A DNA stretch of 64,000 nt from Lachnospiraceae bacterium (GCA_017462755.1 JAFTQM010000098.1:1-64000), one strand, 5' to 3'; counted from the stretch's first letter, positions 8,823 through 18,428 are shown. The notes: generated by a model not told the origin, from the letters alone. A program made the numbers and translations.

Positions 8823-10493
8823 ATGAAGACAGATATTGAAATCGCTCAGGAGGCGAAGATGATACCTGTAAAGCAGGTGGCGGAAGTGCTTGGTTTGACA
8901 GAAAACGAACTGGATTTTTATGGTAAATATAAGGCGAAGTTTTCGGATGAGCTGTATGAGAGAATCGAAGGCTGTCCGGATGGAAAGCTGATTCTGGTAA
9001 CTGCGATTAATCCGACTCCGGCAGGTGAGGGAAAGACAACCACGACGGTAGGTCTGGGTCAGGCGTTCGGAAAGCTGGGAAAGAAGGCAGTGATTGCACT
9101 TCGTGAGCCTTCCTTGGGACCGTGCTTTGGTATCAAAGGAGGAGCTGCGGGCGGCGGCTATGCACAGGTCGTGCCGATGGAGGAGCTTAATCTGCATTTT
9201 ACCGGAGATTTTCATGCGATTACCTCTGCGAATAATTTACTGGCAGCCCTGCTTGACAATCATCTGATGCAGGGAAATGCACTTGGTATTGACCCGAACC
9301 AGGTGGTATGGAAGCGTTGTGTGGATATGAATGACCGCGCACTCCGCAATATTGTTATTGGTCTTGGTAAGAAAACCGACGGTGTGGTACGAGAGGATCA
9401 TTTTATCATTACCGTAGCTTCGGAGATTATGGCGATTCTTTGTCTGGCTGCGGATATGGAGGATTTGAAGAAGCGTCTGGCAAAGATTATTGTAGCCTAT
9501 ACCTATGACGGAGCACCGGTTACGGCAGAGGATTTGAAGGCGGTTGGTTCGATGGCTGCATTGTTGAAGGATGCGATTAAGCCGAATCTGATTCAGACCC
9601 TTGAGAATACTCCGGCACTGGTGCATGGTGGTCCGTTTGCGAATATTGCACATGGCTGCAACTCGGTTCGCGCGACAAAGACTGCGTTAAAGCTTGCGGA
9701 TTATACGATTACGGAGGCAGGCTTTGGTGCTGACCTTGGTGCAGAGAAGTTTTTTGATATTAAATGCCGTATGGCAGGCTTGAAGCCGGATGCGGTAGTG
9801 TTAGTGGCAACGGTTCGTGCGTTAAAGTATAACGGTGGTGTGCCGAAGGCTGAGCTGTCGGCAGAGAATCTTAAGGCACTGGAGCTTGGTATCGTAAATT
9901 TGGAAAAGCATATTGAAAATGTACAGAAGTACGGAGTACCTTGTGTGGTTACGTTGAATCGTTTTGTGAGTGATACGGATGCGGAGCTGGCATTTGTAAA
10001 GAAGTTCTGCGAGGAGCGCGGCTGCGAGTTTGCCCTGTCCGAGGTATGGGAAAAGGGTGGCGAAGGCGGTATCGAGCTGGCACAAAAGGTATTAAAGACC
10101 CTTGAGGAAAAGGAAAGTCATTTTGCACCGCTTTATCCGGATGAGATGAGTCTTGCAGAGAAGATGGAAACCATCGCAAAGGAAATCTATGGTGCGGATG
10201 GTGTAACCTTTGACCCTGCAGCAAAGAAGCAGCTTGAGAAGCTGACGGAGCTTGGATTTGGAAAGCTTCCGGTATGTATGGCAAAGAACCAGTACTCTTT
10301 GTCGGATGATGCGACACTGCTTGGCAGACCGTCGGGCTTTACCATCAATATCCGTGAGGTATATGTATCGGCGGGAGCAGGCTTTGTGGTAGCGATTACC
10401 GGTACGGTAATGACGATGCCGGGCTTACCGAAGGTGCCGGCGGCAGAGCGTATAGATGTGAATGATGCAGGTGTAATTACCGGCCTGTTCTAA
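8823..10493 (+). CDS. fhs: Formate--tetrahydrofolate ligase
   Basis: Cytosolic ATP-dependent enzyme that forms 10-formyl-tetrahydrofolate from formate, feeding purine synthesis and the methyl branch of one-carbon/acetogenic metabolism. The P-loop-like motif [18 protein letters not shown] is near residue 65, [22 protein letters not shown] follows in two parts, and the C-terminal MTMPGLPK region is present. The 556-residue length is full. ATG 8823 has AGGAGG about nine nt upstream. A TATAAT at 8773-8778 is a likely -10, but I found no convincing -35 at normal spacing. It is monocistronic by position: a 237-nt gap follows. Confidence 0.97.
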   Translation: MKTDIEIAQEAKMIPVKQVAEVLGLTENELDFYGKYKAKFSDELYERIEGCPDGKLILVTAINPTPAGEGKTTTTVGLGQAFGKLGKKAVIALREPSLGPCFGIKGGAAGGGYAQVVPMEELNLHFTGDFHAITSANNLLAALLDNHLMQGNALGIDPNQVVWKRCVDMNDRALRNIVIGLGKKTDGVVREDHFIITVASEIMAILCLAADMEDLKKRLAKIIVAYTYDGAPVTAEDLKAVGSMAALLKDAIKPNLIQTLENTPALVHGGPFANIAHGCNSVRATKTALKLADYTITEAGFGADLGAEKFFDIKCRMAGLKPDAVVLVATVRALKYNGGVPKAELSAENLKALELGIVNLEKHIENVQKYGVPCVVTLNRFVSDTDAELAFVKKFCEERGCEFALSEVWEKGGEGGIELAQKVLKTLEEKESHFAPLYPDEMSLAEKMETIAKEIYGADGVTFDPAAKKQLEKLTELGFGKLPVCMAKNQYSLSDDATLLGRPSGFTINIREVYVSAGAGFVVAITGTVMTMPGLPKVPAAERIDVNDAGVITGLF

Positions 10494-10612
10494 GAAAACA
10501 CAGATTGATTCAACGTTTCTCTAACCGGAATGCTTTTTGGGAAATTCATTGTCATGCACGGGCGGAGCGGGCTTTGGAAAAGCGGCGAAAATTGCCCGAA
10601 AGTCAGCATGAT

Positions 10613-10640
10613 TTGAGTGGATTTTTCTGTGAAATATGGT
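10613..10640 (+). promoter_or_regulatory. Weak candidate promoter for the DUF4867 gene
   Basis: TTGAGT (10613-10618), 16-bp spacer, TATGGT (10635-10640), about 90 nt before the gene. The match is modest. Confidence 0.3.
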
Positions 10641-10730
10641 AAACTGTATACGGAAGCAGAGCGGTAAAGGAGTCCGGCTTTGCTAAAAAAGAGTACGGAA
10701 GCACCAAAGGAAAATGGAGGTAAAGTTAAT

Positions 10731-11369
10731 ATGGGATTAAAGCTTCAGAATGTAAATGATGCAGCGTTCAAAGAGTATGGAAGAGTGGTAACCGGATATG
10801 ATTATACGGAGCTGTTGGATATTCTGACCAAGACGACGGAGGCATCGGATCATGTTATTTATGTGGCTTCGGATGCAAATCTGGAGGCGACTGCGGTAGC
10901 AAAGCAGCTGCAGGACAACTGCTATGGCGGTATGCCGATTGAGATTGGTTACTGCAATGGTACTAATACGATGTTAAACTGTCTGGAATATCACAAGGAC
11001 AGTGAGATTAACATTGCAGCGGACGATGCGGTTCTGGTGGTGGCAAGACAGCAGGATGCGACCGAGATGCTTTCTTCGGATAAGATTGAGGCATTTTTGT
11101 TGCCAAAGGGTACGGCAGTAGAGCTGTATGCGACGACTTTACATTATGCACCATGCAGCGGCAAGAAGGATGCATCGTTCCGTGTAGCGATTGTATTGCC
11201 AAGAGGCACCAATGGTCCGAAGCCGGATATTGAGCCGAAGAACTCGGAGGATGAGCGTCTGTTTGCTACTAATAAGTGGCTGATTGCGCATCCGGATGCG
11301 GCAGAGGCAAAGCAGGGTGCTGTCATCGGTATTTCCGGTGTGAATATTGATATTTCAGATTTGATTTAA
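10731..11369 (+). CDS. DUF4867 family protein
   Basis: A 212-residue soluble protein that I recognise as DUF4867 from its segments GYDYTELLD, YGGMPIEIGYCNG, LEYHKDSEIN, EAFLLPKGTAVELYATTLH and NKWLIAHPDA. The family is found in clostridia and lactobacilli, often near sugar or sugar-acid catabolism genes, and has no established reaction. The pattern of an EYH motif followed by a beta-rich stretch resembles cupin or ureidoglycolate-lyase-like folds, which is only inference. ATG 10731 has GGAGG ten nt upstream; the longer frame to 10680 lacks an SD. No sugar gene is nearby, so the neighbourhood gives no functional clue. Confidence 0.8.
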   Translation: MGLKLQNVNDAAFKEYGRVVTGYDYTELLDILTKTTEASDHVIYVASDANLEATAVAKQLQDNCYGGMPIEIGYCNGTNTMLNCLEYHKDSEINIAADDAVLVVARQQDATEMLSSDKIEAFLLPKGTAVELYATTLHYAPCSGKKDASFRVAIVLPRGTNGPKPDIEPKNSEDERLFATNKWLIAHPDAAEAKQGAVIGISGVNIDISDLI

Positions 11370-11375
11370 AAAAGC

Positions 11376-11490
11376 AGGGGTGCTGCAAAAGCAGTATGTT
11401 TCTGTCACGGTAACAAGCGCTTAGAGCAATTGTAAGAATGCGTTTGTTTACTTAGAGGAGAGCATATTCAGTTTGCAGCAGCCCTTTTTT
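11376..11490. terminator. Long-loop, probably bidirectional terminator between DUF4867 gene and dinB
   Basis: GGGGTGCTGCAAA (11377-11389) pairs, with one bulged G, with TTTGCAGCAGCCC (11472-11484), followed by TTTTTT on the plus strand. On the minus strand the same stem is followed by a T-rich run (complement of 11367-11373). The two flanking genes converge here. The intervening region of about 80 nt is unusually long for a simple terminator loop. Confidence 0.6.
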
Positions 11491-11520
11491 GTAGGATAAG
11501 AAAGTAATTGTTTCGGGGTA

Positions 11521-12759
11521 TCAGCGGTGCTTTCGGTCGACCTGTTCGTCTAAGGCGTTGTCTTTTAGGAAGCTGGCGCGTCGAATGGCACCGGCACCAA
11601 AGCGGTCACGAATGGAGTCAATGGCAACGTCTAATTTTTCCAAACGTTCCGAATGTGCATCCTGAAACAGCGTGAGCTGCTCGTAGGCAGGCTCGTTCAG
11701 CTTGGTAACACGAATGCCGAGCAGGCGAAGCGGCGAGGCATCCCAGCTTTCCTTGAGCAACAGGACGGCGGTATCGTAAATCACGTTGGTAGAGGCGGTC
11801 GGTGTGGCAAGCGTGGTCTGGTGAGAGGAGGACTTGAAATCGCAGTCCTTTTTTTCAACCGTAATACAGCTGCCCTTGTGTCCTGCCTTGCGTAATCTGG
11901 CTCCCACGGCTTCGCTGAGTGCCAACAGCACCTGACAGGCAGCATTAAAGTCGGTCACGTCGGAGGAAAGGGTCGTACTGTTGCCGATGCCTTTGTTTTC
12001 CGGTTCTTCGGCTTCGACCGGAGATAAATCAATACCGTTGGCAGAGGCATGAATCTGAGCGGCATACTTCATACCGAGATGTGATTGGAGCAGAGAAAGG
12101 TCCATCCGTGCCAGTTCACCGATGGTGCGAATGCCCATGAGGGAAAGCTTTTGGCGGGCAGAACGACCGACGCCGAATAACTCACCGACCGGCAATGGCC
12201 ACATTTTCTGAGGGATTTCGTGAGGAAATAACGTGTGGCACAGGTTCGGCTTTTTGAAATCGGATGCCATCTTGGCAAGCAGCTTGTTGGTGGAGATGCC
12301 GATGTTTACTGTGAAAGAGAGCTCGTTGGCGACACGCTCGCGCAGAGCATTGGCTACCGCTATCGGTTCGCCGAACAGGTGAATTGTATCGGTCATGTCT
12401 AAAAAAGCCTCGTCAATGCTGAATTGCTGCATGATGGGAGAGTACTCCAAAAGCAAATCCATCAAAAGTGCAGAGTTCTGATTGTATGTTTTGAAATCCG
12501 TAGGAAGCAGTACGAGGTTCGGACATTTGCGCAATGCGTTTACAATCGGCTCGCCGGTGGTTACGCCCATGGCCTTGGCAATGGGAGATTTGGCGAGAAT
12601 GATACCGTGGCGTTTGGTGGAGTCACCGCCGATGGCGGCCGGAATCGATAACAAATCGATGGAATCCGGGTCGGATTTTTTGCGCTCCTTATTCGTCCAG
12701 TTTAAAAAAGCACTATTAACATCAATGTGAAAAATCAATCGCTCTTTTTCTGTATGCAT
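11521..12759 (-). CDS. dinB: Y-family DNA polymerase IV
   Basis: Translesion DNA polymerase. The N-terminal palm begins IFHIDVNSAFLNW, with the first catalytic aspartate in HIDVN, and the second catalytic motif is FSIDEAFLDMT. The helix-hairpin-helix and thumb region (LFGVGRSARQKLSLMGI) and the little-finger domain follow. About 412 residues is slightly longer than the roughly 350 of E. coli DinB and fits the Clostridia group. The minus-strand ATG at 12759 has GAGGG seven nt upstream; the ATG at 12774 has no SD. It is the first of two minus-strand genes and converges on the DUF4867 gene. Confidence 0.95.
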   Translation of the reverse strand: MHTEKERLIFHIDVNSAFLNWTNKERKKSDPDSIDLLSIPAAIGGDSTKRHGIILAKSPIAKAMGVTTGEPIVNALRKCPNLVLLPTDFKTYNQNSALLMDLLLEYSPIMQQFSIDEAFLDMTDTIHLFGEPIAVANALRERVANELSFTVNIGISTNKLLAKMASDFKKPNLCHTLFPHEIPQKMWPLPVGELFGVGRSARQKLSLMGIRTIGELARMDLSLLQSHLGMKYAAQIHASANGIDLSPVEAEEPENKGIGNSTTLSSDVTDFNAACQVLLALSEAVGARLRKAGHKGSCITVEKKDCDFKSSSHQTTLATPTASTNVIYDTAVLLLKESWDASPLRLLGIRVTKLNEPAYEQLTLFQDAHSERLEKLDVAIDSIRDRFGAGAIRRASFLKDNALDEQVDRKHR

Positions 12760-12863
12760 CTGAAAATCCCTCATAAAAGTAGTTTAGTGACAAGAACGTA
12801 TGTTTGGTATGATTATAACAGAGTTCGGGAAGAAAGTAAAGGGGGAAGAGGAAGGTTTTTTGA

Positions 12864-13127
12864 TTATAATTCGGGTGATTTTTTTGTGCAGTCCTCGGTT
12901 TTGATATCGACCAGAATAATATCTTCTCCAATCTGACGGATACAATTCCAAGGGATGACGATTTCCTGATCTCTGCCGAGCAGACCGAAGAGCTTGCAGG
13001 GGCCGGGAACAATCAGTGCCTCGATGCAGCCGGTTCGAAGACAGAATTCGATATCGTCCGGAAAGCCGAGGCGTTCGCAGCTGCGGCAGTTGATGACTTC
13101 CTTTTCTCTGAGTTCACAAAGACGCAT
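12864..13127 (-). CDS. YlmC/YmxH family PRC-barrel sporulation protein
   Basis: An 87-residue protein beginning MRLCELREKEVINC and matching the YlmC/YmxH group, with the PRC-barrel pattern GFPDDIEF, LVPGP-like IVPGP and EIVIPWNCIRQIGEDIILV. It carries six cysteines. Members are found in spore-formers and are induced in sporulation, but their biochemical role is unknown. GGAGG precedes the ATG at 13127 by four nt. It is divergent from nrdR; a TATAAT on the minus strand (13164-13159) could be its -10. The ylmC-nrdR proximity to the sigE region is common in Clostridia. Confidence 0.8.
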   Translation of the reverse strand: MRLCELREKEVINCRSCERLGFPDDIEFCLRTGCIEALIVPGPCKLFGLLGRDQEIVIPWNCIRQIGEDIILVDIKTEDCTKKSPEL

Positions 13128-13182
13128 AAGACCTCCATGTGGGAAAGGGTTTGGTATTATTATATTTTTTACAGAAAAAATC

Positions 13183-13211
13183 TTGACCGGATTTTTGAAA
13201 GTTACTATAAT
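13183..13211 (+). promoter_or_regulatory. Sigma-A promoter for nrdR
   Basis: TTGACC (13183-13188), 17-bp spacer, TATAAT (13206-13211), 60 nt before nrdR. It is one of the best consensus matches in the window. It overlaps the upstream region of the divergent ylmC-like gene. Confidence 0.7.
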
Positions 13212-13270
13212 AAAGTATATGGGTCTCCATATGGCAATGAACAAGCTTTGGCATAGAAAGGAAGGCAGCG

Positions 13271-13729
13271 ATGAAGTGTCCGTTTTGTGGAAAAGAAAAT
13301 ACGCGCGTAATTGATTCGAGACCGGCAGAGGAAAACAATTCCATTCGCAGAAGAAGATTGTGTGATGCATGTGGTAAGCGCTTTACCACTTATGAGAAGA
13401 TAGAAACCATTCCGTTGGTAATTATTAAAAAAGACAACAACAGAGAGCCGTATGACCGCTCTAAATTAGAGTCGGGGATTATTCGTTCCTGTCACAAGCG
13501 TCCGGTATCCATGGATCAGATTACGGCGCTGGTGGATGAGGTGGAAAATTATATTTTCAATATGGAAGAAAAGGAGATACCGAGCAGCAAAATCGGAGAG
13601 CTTTTGATGGACCGCTTGAAGGAGTTGGATCAGGTGGCATATGTCCGCTTTGCATCGGTGTATCGTGAATTTAAGGATGTCAATACCTTTATGGATGAAT
13701 TGAAAAAGATTTTGGACCCGGAAAGTTAA
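13271..13729 (+). CDS. nrdR: Transcriptional repressor NrdR
   Basis: ATP/dATP-sensing repressor of ribonucleotide reductase genes. The N-terminal zinc ribbon has CPFCGKENTRV and CDACGKRF (two CxxC pairs), followed by an ATP-cone domain starting VIIKKDNNREPYDRSKLE. Length 152 is standard. No NrdR-box pair is evident at its own promoter. No nrd gene is in the window, so its targets lie elsewhere. Confidence 0.96.
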   Translation: MKCPFCGKENTRVIDSRPAEENNSIRRRRLCDACGKRFTTYEKIETIPLVIIKKDNNREPYDRSKLESGIIRSCHKRPVSMDQITALVDEVENYIFNMEEKEIPSSKIGELLMDRLKELDQVAYVRFASVYREFKDVNTFMDELKKILDPES

Positions 13730-13770
13730 GGATGCATTTATTGAGATAACAAAACAAAGGATGTAGGCGT

Positions 13771-15657
13771 ATGAATATTGAAGTACAGATTTGTGGGTTG
13801 GCAATATTATTTGTAATTTTATATCTGATTATGTCTCAGCGTAAGCTGCCATTAAGGTCTACAAAGACATTTTTGGGTATATGGGTTATTGTACTGCTGT
13901 CATTGTTGTTGGATATCTATGCATTATATCTCATAGAAAATATTGAGCATTATAATGAGGTATATGTCGCTAAGATATTCAAGCTGCATATGGCTACATT
14001 TGCGTGGACAACCATATACGGTCTGTTATTTGTCCTTAAGGATGCGTATCCGGACAAGAGCATAAAGAACACGATAAGAGTGTTGTTTGTTGTATTAGTT
14101 GCGGTGTCAACAATTGGTACAATGCTATGCGAGCTGTATGTTGTCAGAGATGGTGATGGTTCGAATTATACTCGTGGAAATGCGCTTATCTTTACCTATG
14201 GATTTGCTGCTGTTATGGTAGTATTTATTGCCGTATTTCTTCGGATTAAGAGAAAAATTCTTAATCCAACGAAGAAATACTGTATCGGAATATGGGTTAC
14301 CATGTGGGTTGTTGCAGGTGTTGGACAGACCTTGTTTCAGGATTATCTGTTATTCAGCTTTGCCAGTGCAATTGGAGTTATGGTTATATTCATGAAGCTG
14401 GAAAATCCGGATAATTACATAGACAGGGTAACGGGTCTGTTTAACAGCAATGCCTTTGGGCGTTATACAAGACAGCTGTATGCTATGCATAAGAATGCGA
14501 CCATGCTGTTAATTAAATATGATTTTAATTTTAAGGAAAGTATTTCTTATGAGACGGAAGTGATCATTAATAAGCAGATAGAAGAGTTCGTCAAGTCTCT
14601 GAATACCTTAGTATTCCGAGAATCGGAAAGAGAATTTATCTTTGTGTTTGATGATGAGGAAAGTGCAAAAGTATGTCAGGATAAGCTGGTTGAACGTTTC
14701 AAGCAGCCGTGGGGCGAGAAGCATCGCAGAAAGACGGTTCTTGAGTGGTATTTCATTCCGAATACGGAGTTGCTTTCGCGTCCGGAGGATGTGCTTGGTA
14801 TATTCCAATATGCAACGCAGAATCTGAATAGTGCGGATTTGGCGAATGGTCTGATTATTGATGATGAAGTCATTAAATCAATGTATAATGAAAAGGCAGT
14901 AGAGAATCAGATAATTAAGGCATTGGAAAATGACAGGATAGAGGTATTCTATCAGCCGATTTTTTCAGTAAAGGATAAGAGGTATACGACTGCTGAGGCT
15001 TTGGTGCGTATCAGAGAAAAGGATGGCTCGATAGTACAGCCGGGTAAGTTTATTCATGTTGCTGAGAAAAAGGGAATTATTATTAAACTCGGTGAGGTTG
15101 TGTTTGAAGAGGTTTGCCGATTTATATCGGAGTACAAGCCGTATACCTATGGCATTGATTATATCGAGGTTAATCTGTCGGTAGTACAGTGTGTATACGA
15201 GCATCTGGCAGAGGATTTTATAGGAATACTTGATAGATATAAGGTAGACCCTACGAGGATTGTCTTAGAGATAACAGAGACAGCGTCCGTACGAGAAAAA
15301 GCGATTCTTCTTAATAATATGGAAAAGTTAAAGGAATACGGAGTACGTTTTGCGCTGGATGATTTCGGAACAGGACAGTCTAACCTTAATTATATCGTAG
15401 ATATGCCGGTAGATGTTGTTAAGTTTGATAATACCATGACAAAAGCATACTTTGAAGATGGCACGGCGAAATATGTAATGGACGCAGCGATGCATATGAT
15501 TCAGGGTATGGAGCTTCAGATAGTATCCGAGGGAATCGAAAGAAAAGAACAATACCAGACGATGGAGGAGCTGGGAATTGATTATATCCAAGGCTATTAT
15601 TTCTCGAAGCCGGTAGAGAAAGAGAAGTTTATGGAACTGATAAAACATAATAAATAA
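13771..15657 (+). CDS. Membrane cyclic-di-GMP phosphodiesterase with degenerate GGDEF and intact EAL domains
   Basis: The first 210 residues contain about six membrane helices. A degenerate GGDEF domain follows (about 215-350): DRVTGLFNSNAF is recognisable, but the signature is replaced by RESEREF-like sequence, so cyclase activity is unlikely. The EAL domain spans about 380-628 and keeps its catalytic set: Glu409 in AEALVRI, Asn in EVNLSV, Glu in LEITET, the Asp pair in ALDDFGTGQSN, Lys in DVVKFD and Glu in SEGIE. It should hydrolyse c-di-GMP to pGpG in response to a membrane signal. It is monocistronic between nrdR and a terminator, and it may influence motility through the PilZ protein of the fla/che operon. 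Confidence 0.93.
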   Translation: MNIEVQICGLAILFVILYLIMSQRKLPLRSTKTFLGIWVIVLLSLLLDIYALYLIENIEHYNEVYVAKIFKLHMATFAWTTIYGLLFVLKDAYPDKSIKNTIRVLFVVLVAVSTIGTMLCELYVVRDGDGSNYTRGNALIFTYGFAAVMVVFIAVFLRIKRKILNPTKKYCIGIWVTMWVVAGVGQTLFQDYLLFSFASAIGVMVIFMKLENPDNYIDRVTGLFNSNAFGRYTRQLYAMHKNATMLLIKYDFNFKESISYETEVIINKQIEEFVKSLNTLVFRESEREFIFVFDDEESAKVCQDKLVERFKQPWGEKHRRKTVLEWYFIPNTELLSRPEDVLGIFQYATQNLNSADLANGLIIDDEVIKSMYNEKAVENQIIKALENDRIEVFYQPIFSVKDKRYTTAEALVRIREKDGSIVQPGKFIHVAEKKGIIIKLGEVVFEEVCRFISEYKPYTYGIDYIEVNLSVVQCVYEHLAEDFIGILDRYKVDPTRIVLEITETASVREKAILLNNMEKLKEYGVRFALDDFGTGQSNLNYIVDMPVDVVKFDNTMTKAYFEDGTAKYVMDAAMHMIQGMELQIVSEGIERKEQYQTMEELGIDYIQGYYFSKPVEKEKFMELIKHNK

Positions 15658-15665
15658 GTAGCTTT

Positions 15666-15705
15666 GGCTGAGGGTTCGGTATAGTATGGAACCCTCAGCC
15701 TTTTT
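15666..15705 (+). terminator. Rho-independent terminator after the EAL gene
   Basis: GGCTGAGGGTTC (15666-15677) and GAACCCTCAGCC (15689-15700) form a perfect 12-bp stem with an 11-nt loop, followed by TTTTT. Confidence 0.95.
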
Positions 15706-15711
15706 ATATAC

Positions 15712-15740
15712 TTGCAAATACAAAAGAGATTCGTTATAAT
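15712..15740 (+). promoter_or_regulatory. Sigma-A promoter for yifB-dprA-topA
   Basis: TTGCAA (15712-15717), 17-bp spacer, TATAAT (15735-15740), 37 nt before the next gene and immediately after the preceding terminator. Confidence 0.7.
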
Positions 15741-15776
15741 GGGTACAAGCCTTTCTGGAGAGAGAAAGGAGCGAAA

Positions 15777-17288
15777 ATGTTTAGTAAAACGTATGGAGCG
15801 GCAATTTTGGGAATTGACGCGCAAATGATTCAGGTGGAGGCAGATGTGAGTGACGGTCTGCCGGGGTATGAGCTGGTAGGTTATCTTTCGTCGGAGGTGC
15901 GTGAGGCGAAGGAGCGGGTACGGGTAGCGATACACAATGCGGGCTTTGTACTTCCACCCAAAAAAGTCACGATTAATCTTTCTCCGGCAGACCTTCGAAA
16001 AGAAGGAACTGCTTTCGATCTTCCTATCGCGATTGCGATTCTGACGGCATCCGGTTATTTATCCGAGGAAATGATTGCACACACGATGTTTTGCGGCGAA
16101 CTAAGCCTGAATGGTGAGTTAAATCCGGTAAACGGTATTTTACCGATTGTTTTGTGTGCGAAAAAAGAGGGCTTGAAGCGAATGATTCTGCCACTGGCAA
16201 ACCGGGCAGAGGCAAGGATGATGGATGGAATTGAGGTGCTTGCGCTGCAATCCTTATCGGATGTAGTGCGGGTGCTGCAAGGCGGTACATATGAGGAAGA
16301 GGTGGTTACGATAGAGCAGGAGACAGAGTCGGGGGAATTGCCGGATTTTAAGGATGTATGCGGTCAGGTAATCGCAAAGCGCGCGATTGAGATTGCGGTG
16401 GCAGGGGGACACAATATCTTGTTTACCGGAAGCCCCGGTGCAGGGAAAACGATGCTTGCCAGCCGGATTCCGTCGATTATGCCCGCGCTGACAAAGGAGG
16501 AGAGTCTGGAGCTTTCGAAGATATATAGTGTGGCGGGCAGATTAGACGGAGAAAAGGGACTTTTGACCGCGCGTCCGTTTCGCGCACCGCATCATACCGT
16601 GACACCGATTGCGATGGCGGGCGGCGGCAGAAGACCGGTGCCGGGAGAGATTAGTCTGGCATCGGGCGGTGTGCTGTTTTTGGATGAGTTTCCGGAATAC
16701 AGCAGACAGACGATAGAATTGCTGCGACAGCCGTTAGAGGAAAAAAAGATTACGATTAACCGTATGGCGGGAACCTGTGATTATCCGGCGACCTTTCTTT
16801 TGGTGGCGGCGATGAACCCATGCCCGTGCGGAGCATATCCGAATCGCAATCTCTGTCGGTGTACGGAGCCGCAGATTCGACGGTATCAGGGACGAATCAG
16901 TCGGCCGATTTTGGATCGGATTGATTTGTTTTTGCAGATTGCTCCGGTGGGGTATGAGGAGCTATTGCAGCAGGGGGAGCAGGAGAGCTCGGTACAGATT
17001 CGTAAGAGGGTTGAGGCAGCGCGTAAGCTGCAATATCAAAGATACCGTAAGCTTGGAATTCACACCAATGCAGAGCTTCCGGCGAGCAGCTTGAAGGAAT
17101 ATTGTCCGTTGGGAGAAAGGGAAACGGAAATGATGAAGGAGGCGTTTTATACCTATCAGCTGAGTGCCAGAGCATATCATCGGATGATTAAGGTAGCGCG
17201 GACGATTGCGGATTTGGCAGGTGAGGAACGAATTTTGCCGGAGCATCTGAGTGAGGCAGCCTGCTACCGAAACGAGATGAAGCTGTAA
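15777..17288 (+). CDS. YifB/ComM family Mg-chelatase-like AAA+ ATPase
   Basis: A 503-residue AAA+ protein with an N-terminal Lon-like fold (GYELVGYLSSEVREAKERV), Walker A GSPGAGKTML, Walker B LFLDEFPE, the segment MNPCPCG and a C-terminal Mg-chelatase domain. ComM of proteobacteria is a hexameric branch-migration helicase that promotes integration of transformed DNA; the Firmicutes homologue is less studied. The start has AAAGGAG about six nt upstream. dprA follows after 14 nt, so the two are probably co-transcribed, which supports a role in DNA uptake or recombination. Confidence 0.93.
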   Translation: MFSKTYGAAILGIDAQMIQVEADVSDGLPGYELVGYLSSEVREAKERVRVAIHNAGFVLPPKKVTINLSPADLRKEGTAFDLPIAIAILTASGYLSEEMIAHTMFCGELSLNGELNPVNGILPIVLCAKKEGLKRMILPLANRAEARMMDGIEVLALQSLSDVVRVLQGGTYEEEVVTIEQETESGELPDFKDVCGQVIAKRAIEIAVAGGHNILFTGSPGAGKTMLASRIPSIMPALTKEESLELSKIYSVAGRLDGEKGLLTARPFRAPHHTVTPIAMAGGGRRPVPGEISLASGGVLFLDEFPEYSRQTIELLRQPLEEKKITINRMAGTCDYPATFLLVAAMNPCPCGAYPNRNLCRCTEPQIRRYQGRISRPILDRIDLFLQIAPVGYEELLQQGEQESSVQIRKRVEAARKLQYQRYRKLGIHTNAELPASSLKEYCPLGERETEMMKEAFYTYQLSARAYHRMIKVARTIADLAGEERILPEHLSEAACYRNEMKL

Positions 17289-17302
17289 AGGAGCGTGAGA
17301 GA

Positions 17303-18397
17303 ATGGACGCGACAAATAAGCTTTATTGGTATTGGTTATCGAAGCTAGAAATCATAGGACCGGCGGGGCGCAAAAGGCTGTTGGAACGGTTTCAAAGCCC
17401 GGAGGGAATCTTTCGGGCAACACCGGAGGCAGTGGAACGCTTTGGCGGGCTGACACCGAAGCAGCTGCAGGCGTGGATGGATTGTGAAATCAGAGCAAAG
17501 GCAGCGGAAGAGTTTTATTTGCTTAAGGAACGGGACATTCATTTTGTCTTAAAAGAGGAGTCCGGATTTCCGATGGCGTTGCGCGAAATCCCGCAGGCAC
17601 CGGATTTTTTGTTTTATCGGGGACGACTGCCGGAGGAGCATAAGATTTCCATTGCGATGATAGGGGCAAGAGAATGTTCCTTTCGCGGCAGAAAAATTGC
17701 GCAGGAGCTGGCGGGTGAGCTGGCTGACGCGGGAATTCAGATTATCAGCGGTATGGCGCGCGGGGTGGATGGTGTTTCCCAGAAAGCAGCGCTGCAATAT
17801 GCACCGAGCTATGCGGTGCTGGGCAGTGGCGTGGATTATTGTTATCCGCCGGAAAATTATGCGTTGTATGAAGAATTGCTCCGGCGGGGAGGCATTCTCT
17901 CGGAATACCCGCCGGGAAGCAGGCCTGCCGCCTTTCATTTTCCGATGCGAAACCGGTTGATTGCAGGGCTGGCGGACGGACTGGTGGTAGTGGAAGCGAG
18001 AAAAAAGAGTGGTACACTGATTACGGTAGATTTTGCACTGGAGCAGGGGAAGCAGGTGTTTGCAGTACCGGGGCGTGAAGGGGAGGCGCTTAGTGAGGGC
18101 TGTAACGAATTGTTGTTGGACGGAGCACATGCGGCGACCTGTGCAAAGGATATTTTGGAGGTGTTGGCAAAGGAGTATATTATGCCGCCCAAAACGAGAA
18201 ATAATAAAAAAAATATTTTTTTACTTGAAGAAGAAGAAAAAATGTTGTATGCTAGTGTGAGTTTGGAGCCGAAACATCCGGAGGAGTTGTTACGTCTGAC
18301 CGGATGGGCACCGGAAAAACTAATGCAAATATTATTTTCTCTTGAAATGCGGGGATTAATTTATTCCCCGACGGGGAATTACTATATGGCAAAGTAA
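17303..18397 (+). CDS. dprA: DNA processing protein DprA
   Basis: Rossmann-fold protein that loads RecA on incoming single-stranded DNA. The Rossmann core runs from about residue 110 to 300 with IGARECSFRGR, SGMARGVDGVSQ, GSGVDYCYPPEN and the later FALEQGKQVFAVPG block. A helix-hairpin-helix-like N-terminus and a C-terminal winged-helix domain (about 305-364) are present. Length is typical. It sits between yifB and topA, an arrangement conserved in Firmicutes. Other competence genes are not in the window, so transformation ability is not shown. Confidence 0.95.
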   Translation: MDATNKLYWYWLSKLEIIGPAGRKRLLERFQSPEGIFRATPEAVERFGGLTPKQLQAWMDCEIRAKAAEEFYLLKERDIHFVLKEESGFPMALREIPQAPDFLFYRGRLPEEHKISIAMIGARECSFRGRKIAQELAGELADAGIQIISGMARGVDGVSQKAALQYAPSYAVLGSGVDYCYPPENYALYEELLRRGGILSEYPPGSRPAAFHFPMRNRLIAGLADGLVVVEARKKSGTLITVDFALEQGKQVFAVPGREGEALSEGCNELLLDGAHAATCAKDILEVLAKEYIMPPKTRNNKKNIFLLEEEEKMLYASVSLEPKHPEELLRLTGWAPEKLMQILFSLEMRGLIYSPTGNYYMAK

Positions 18398-18428
18398 CAG
18401 ACGGCTTGTGATAAGATGGAGGGAGAGT

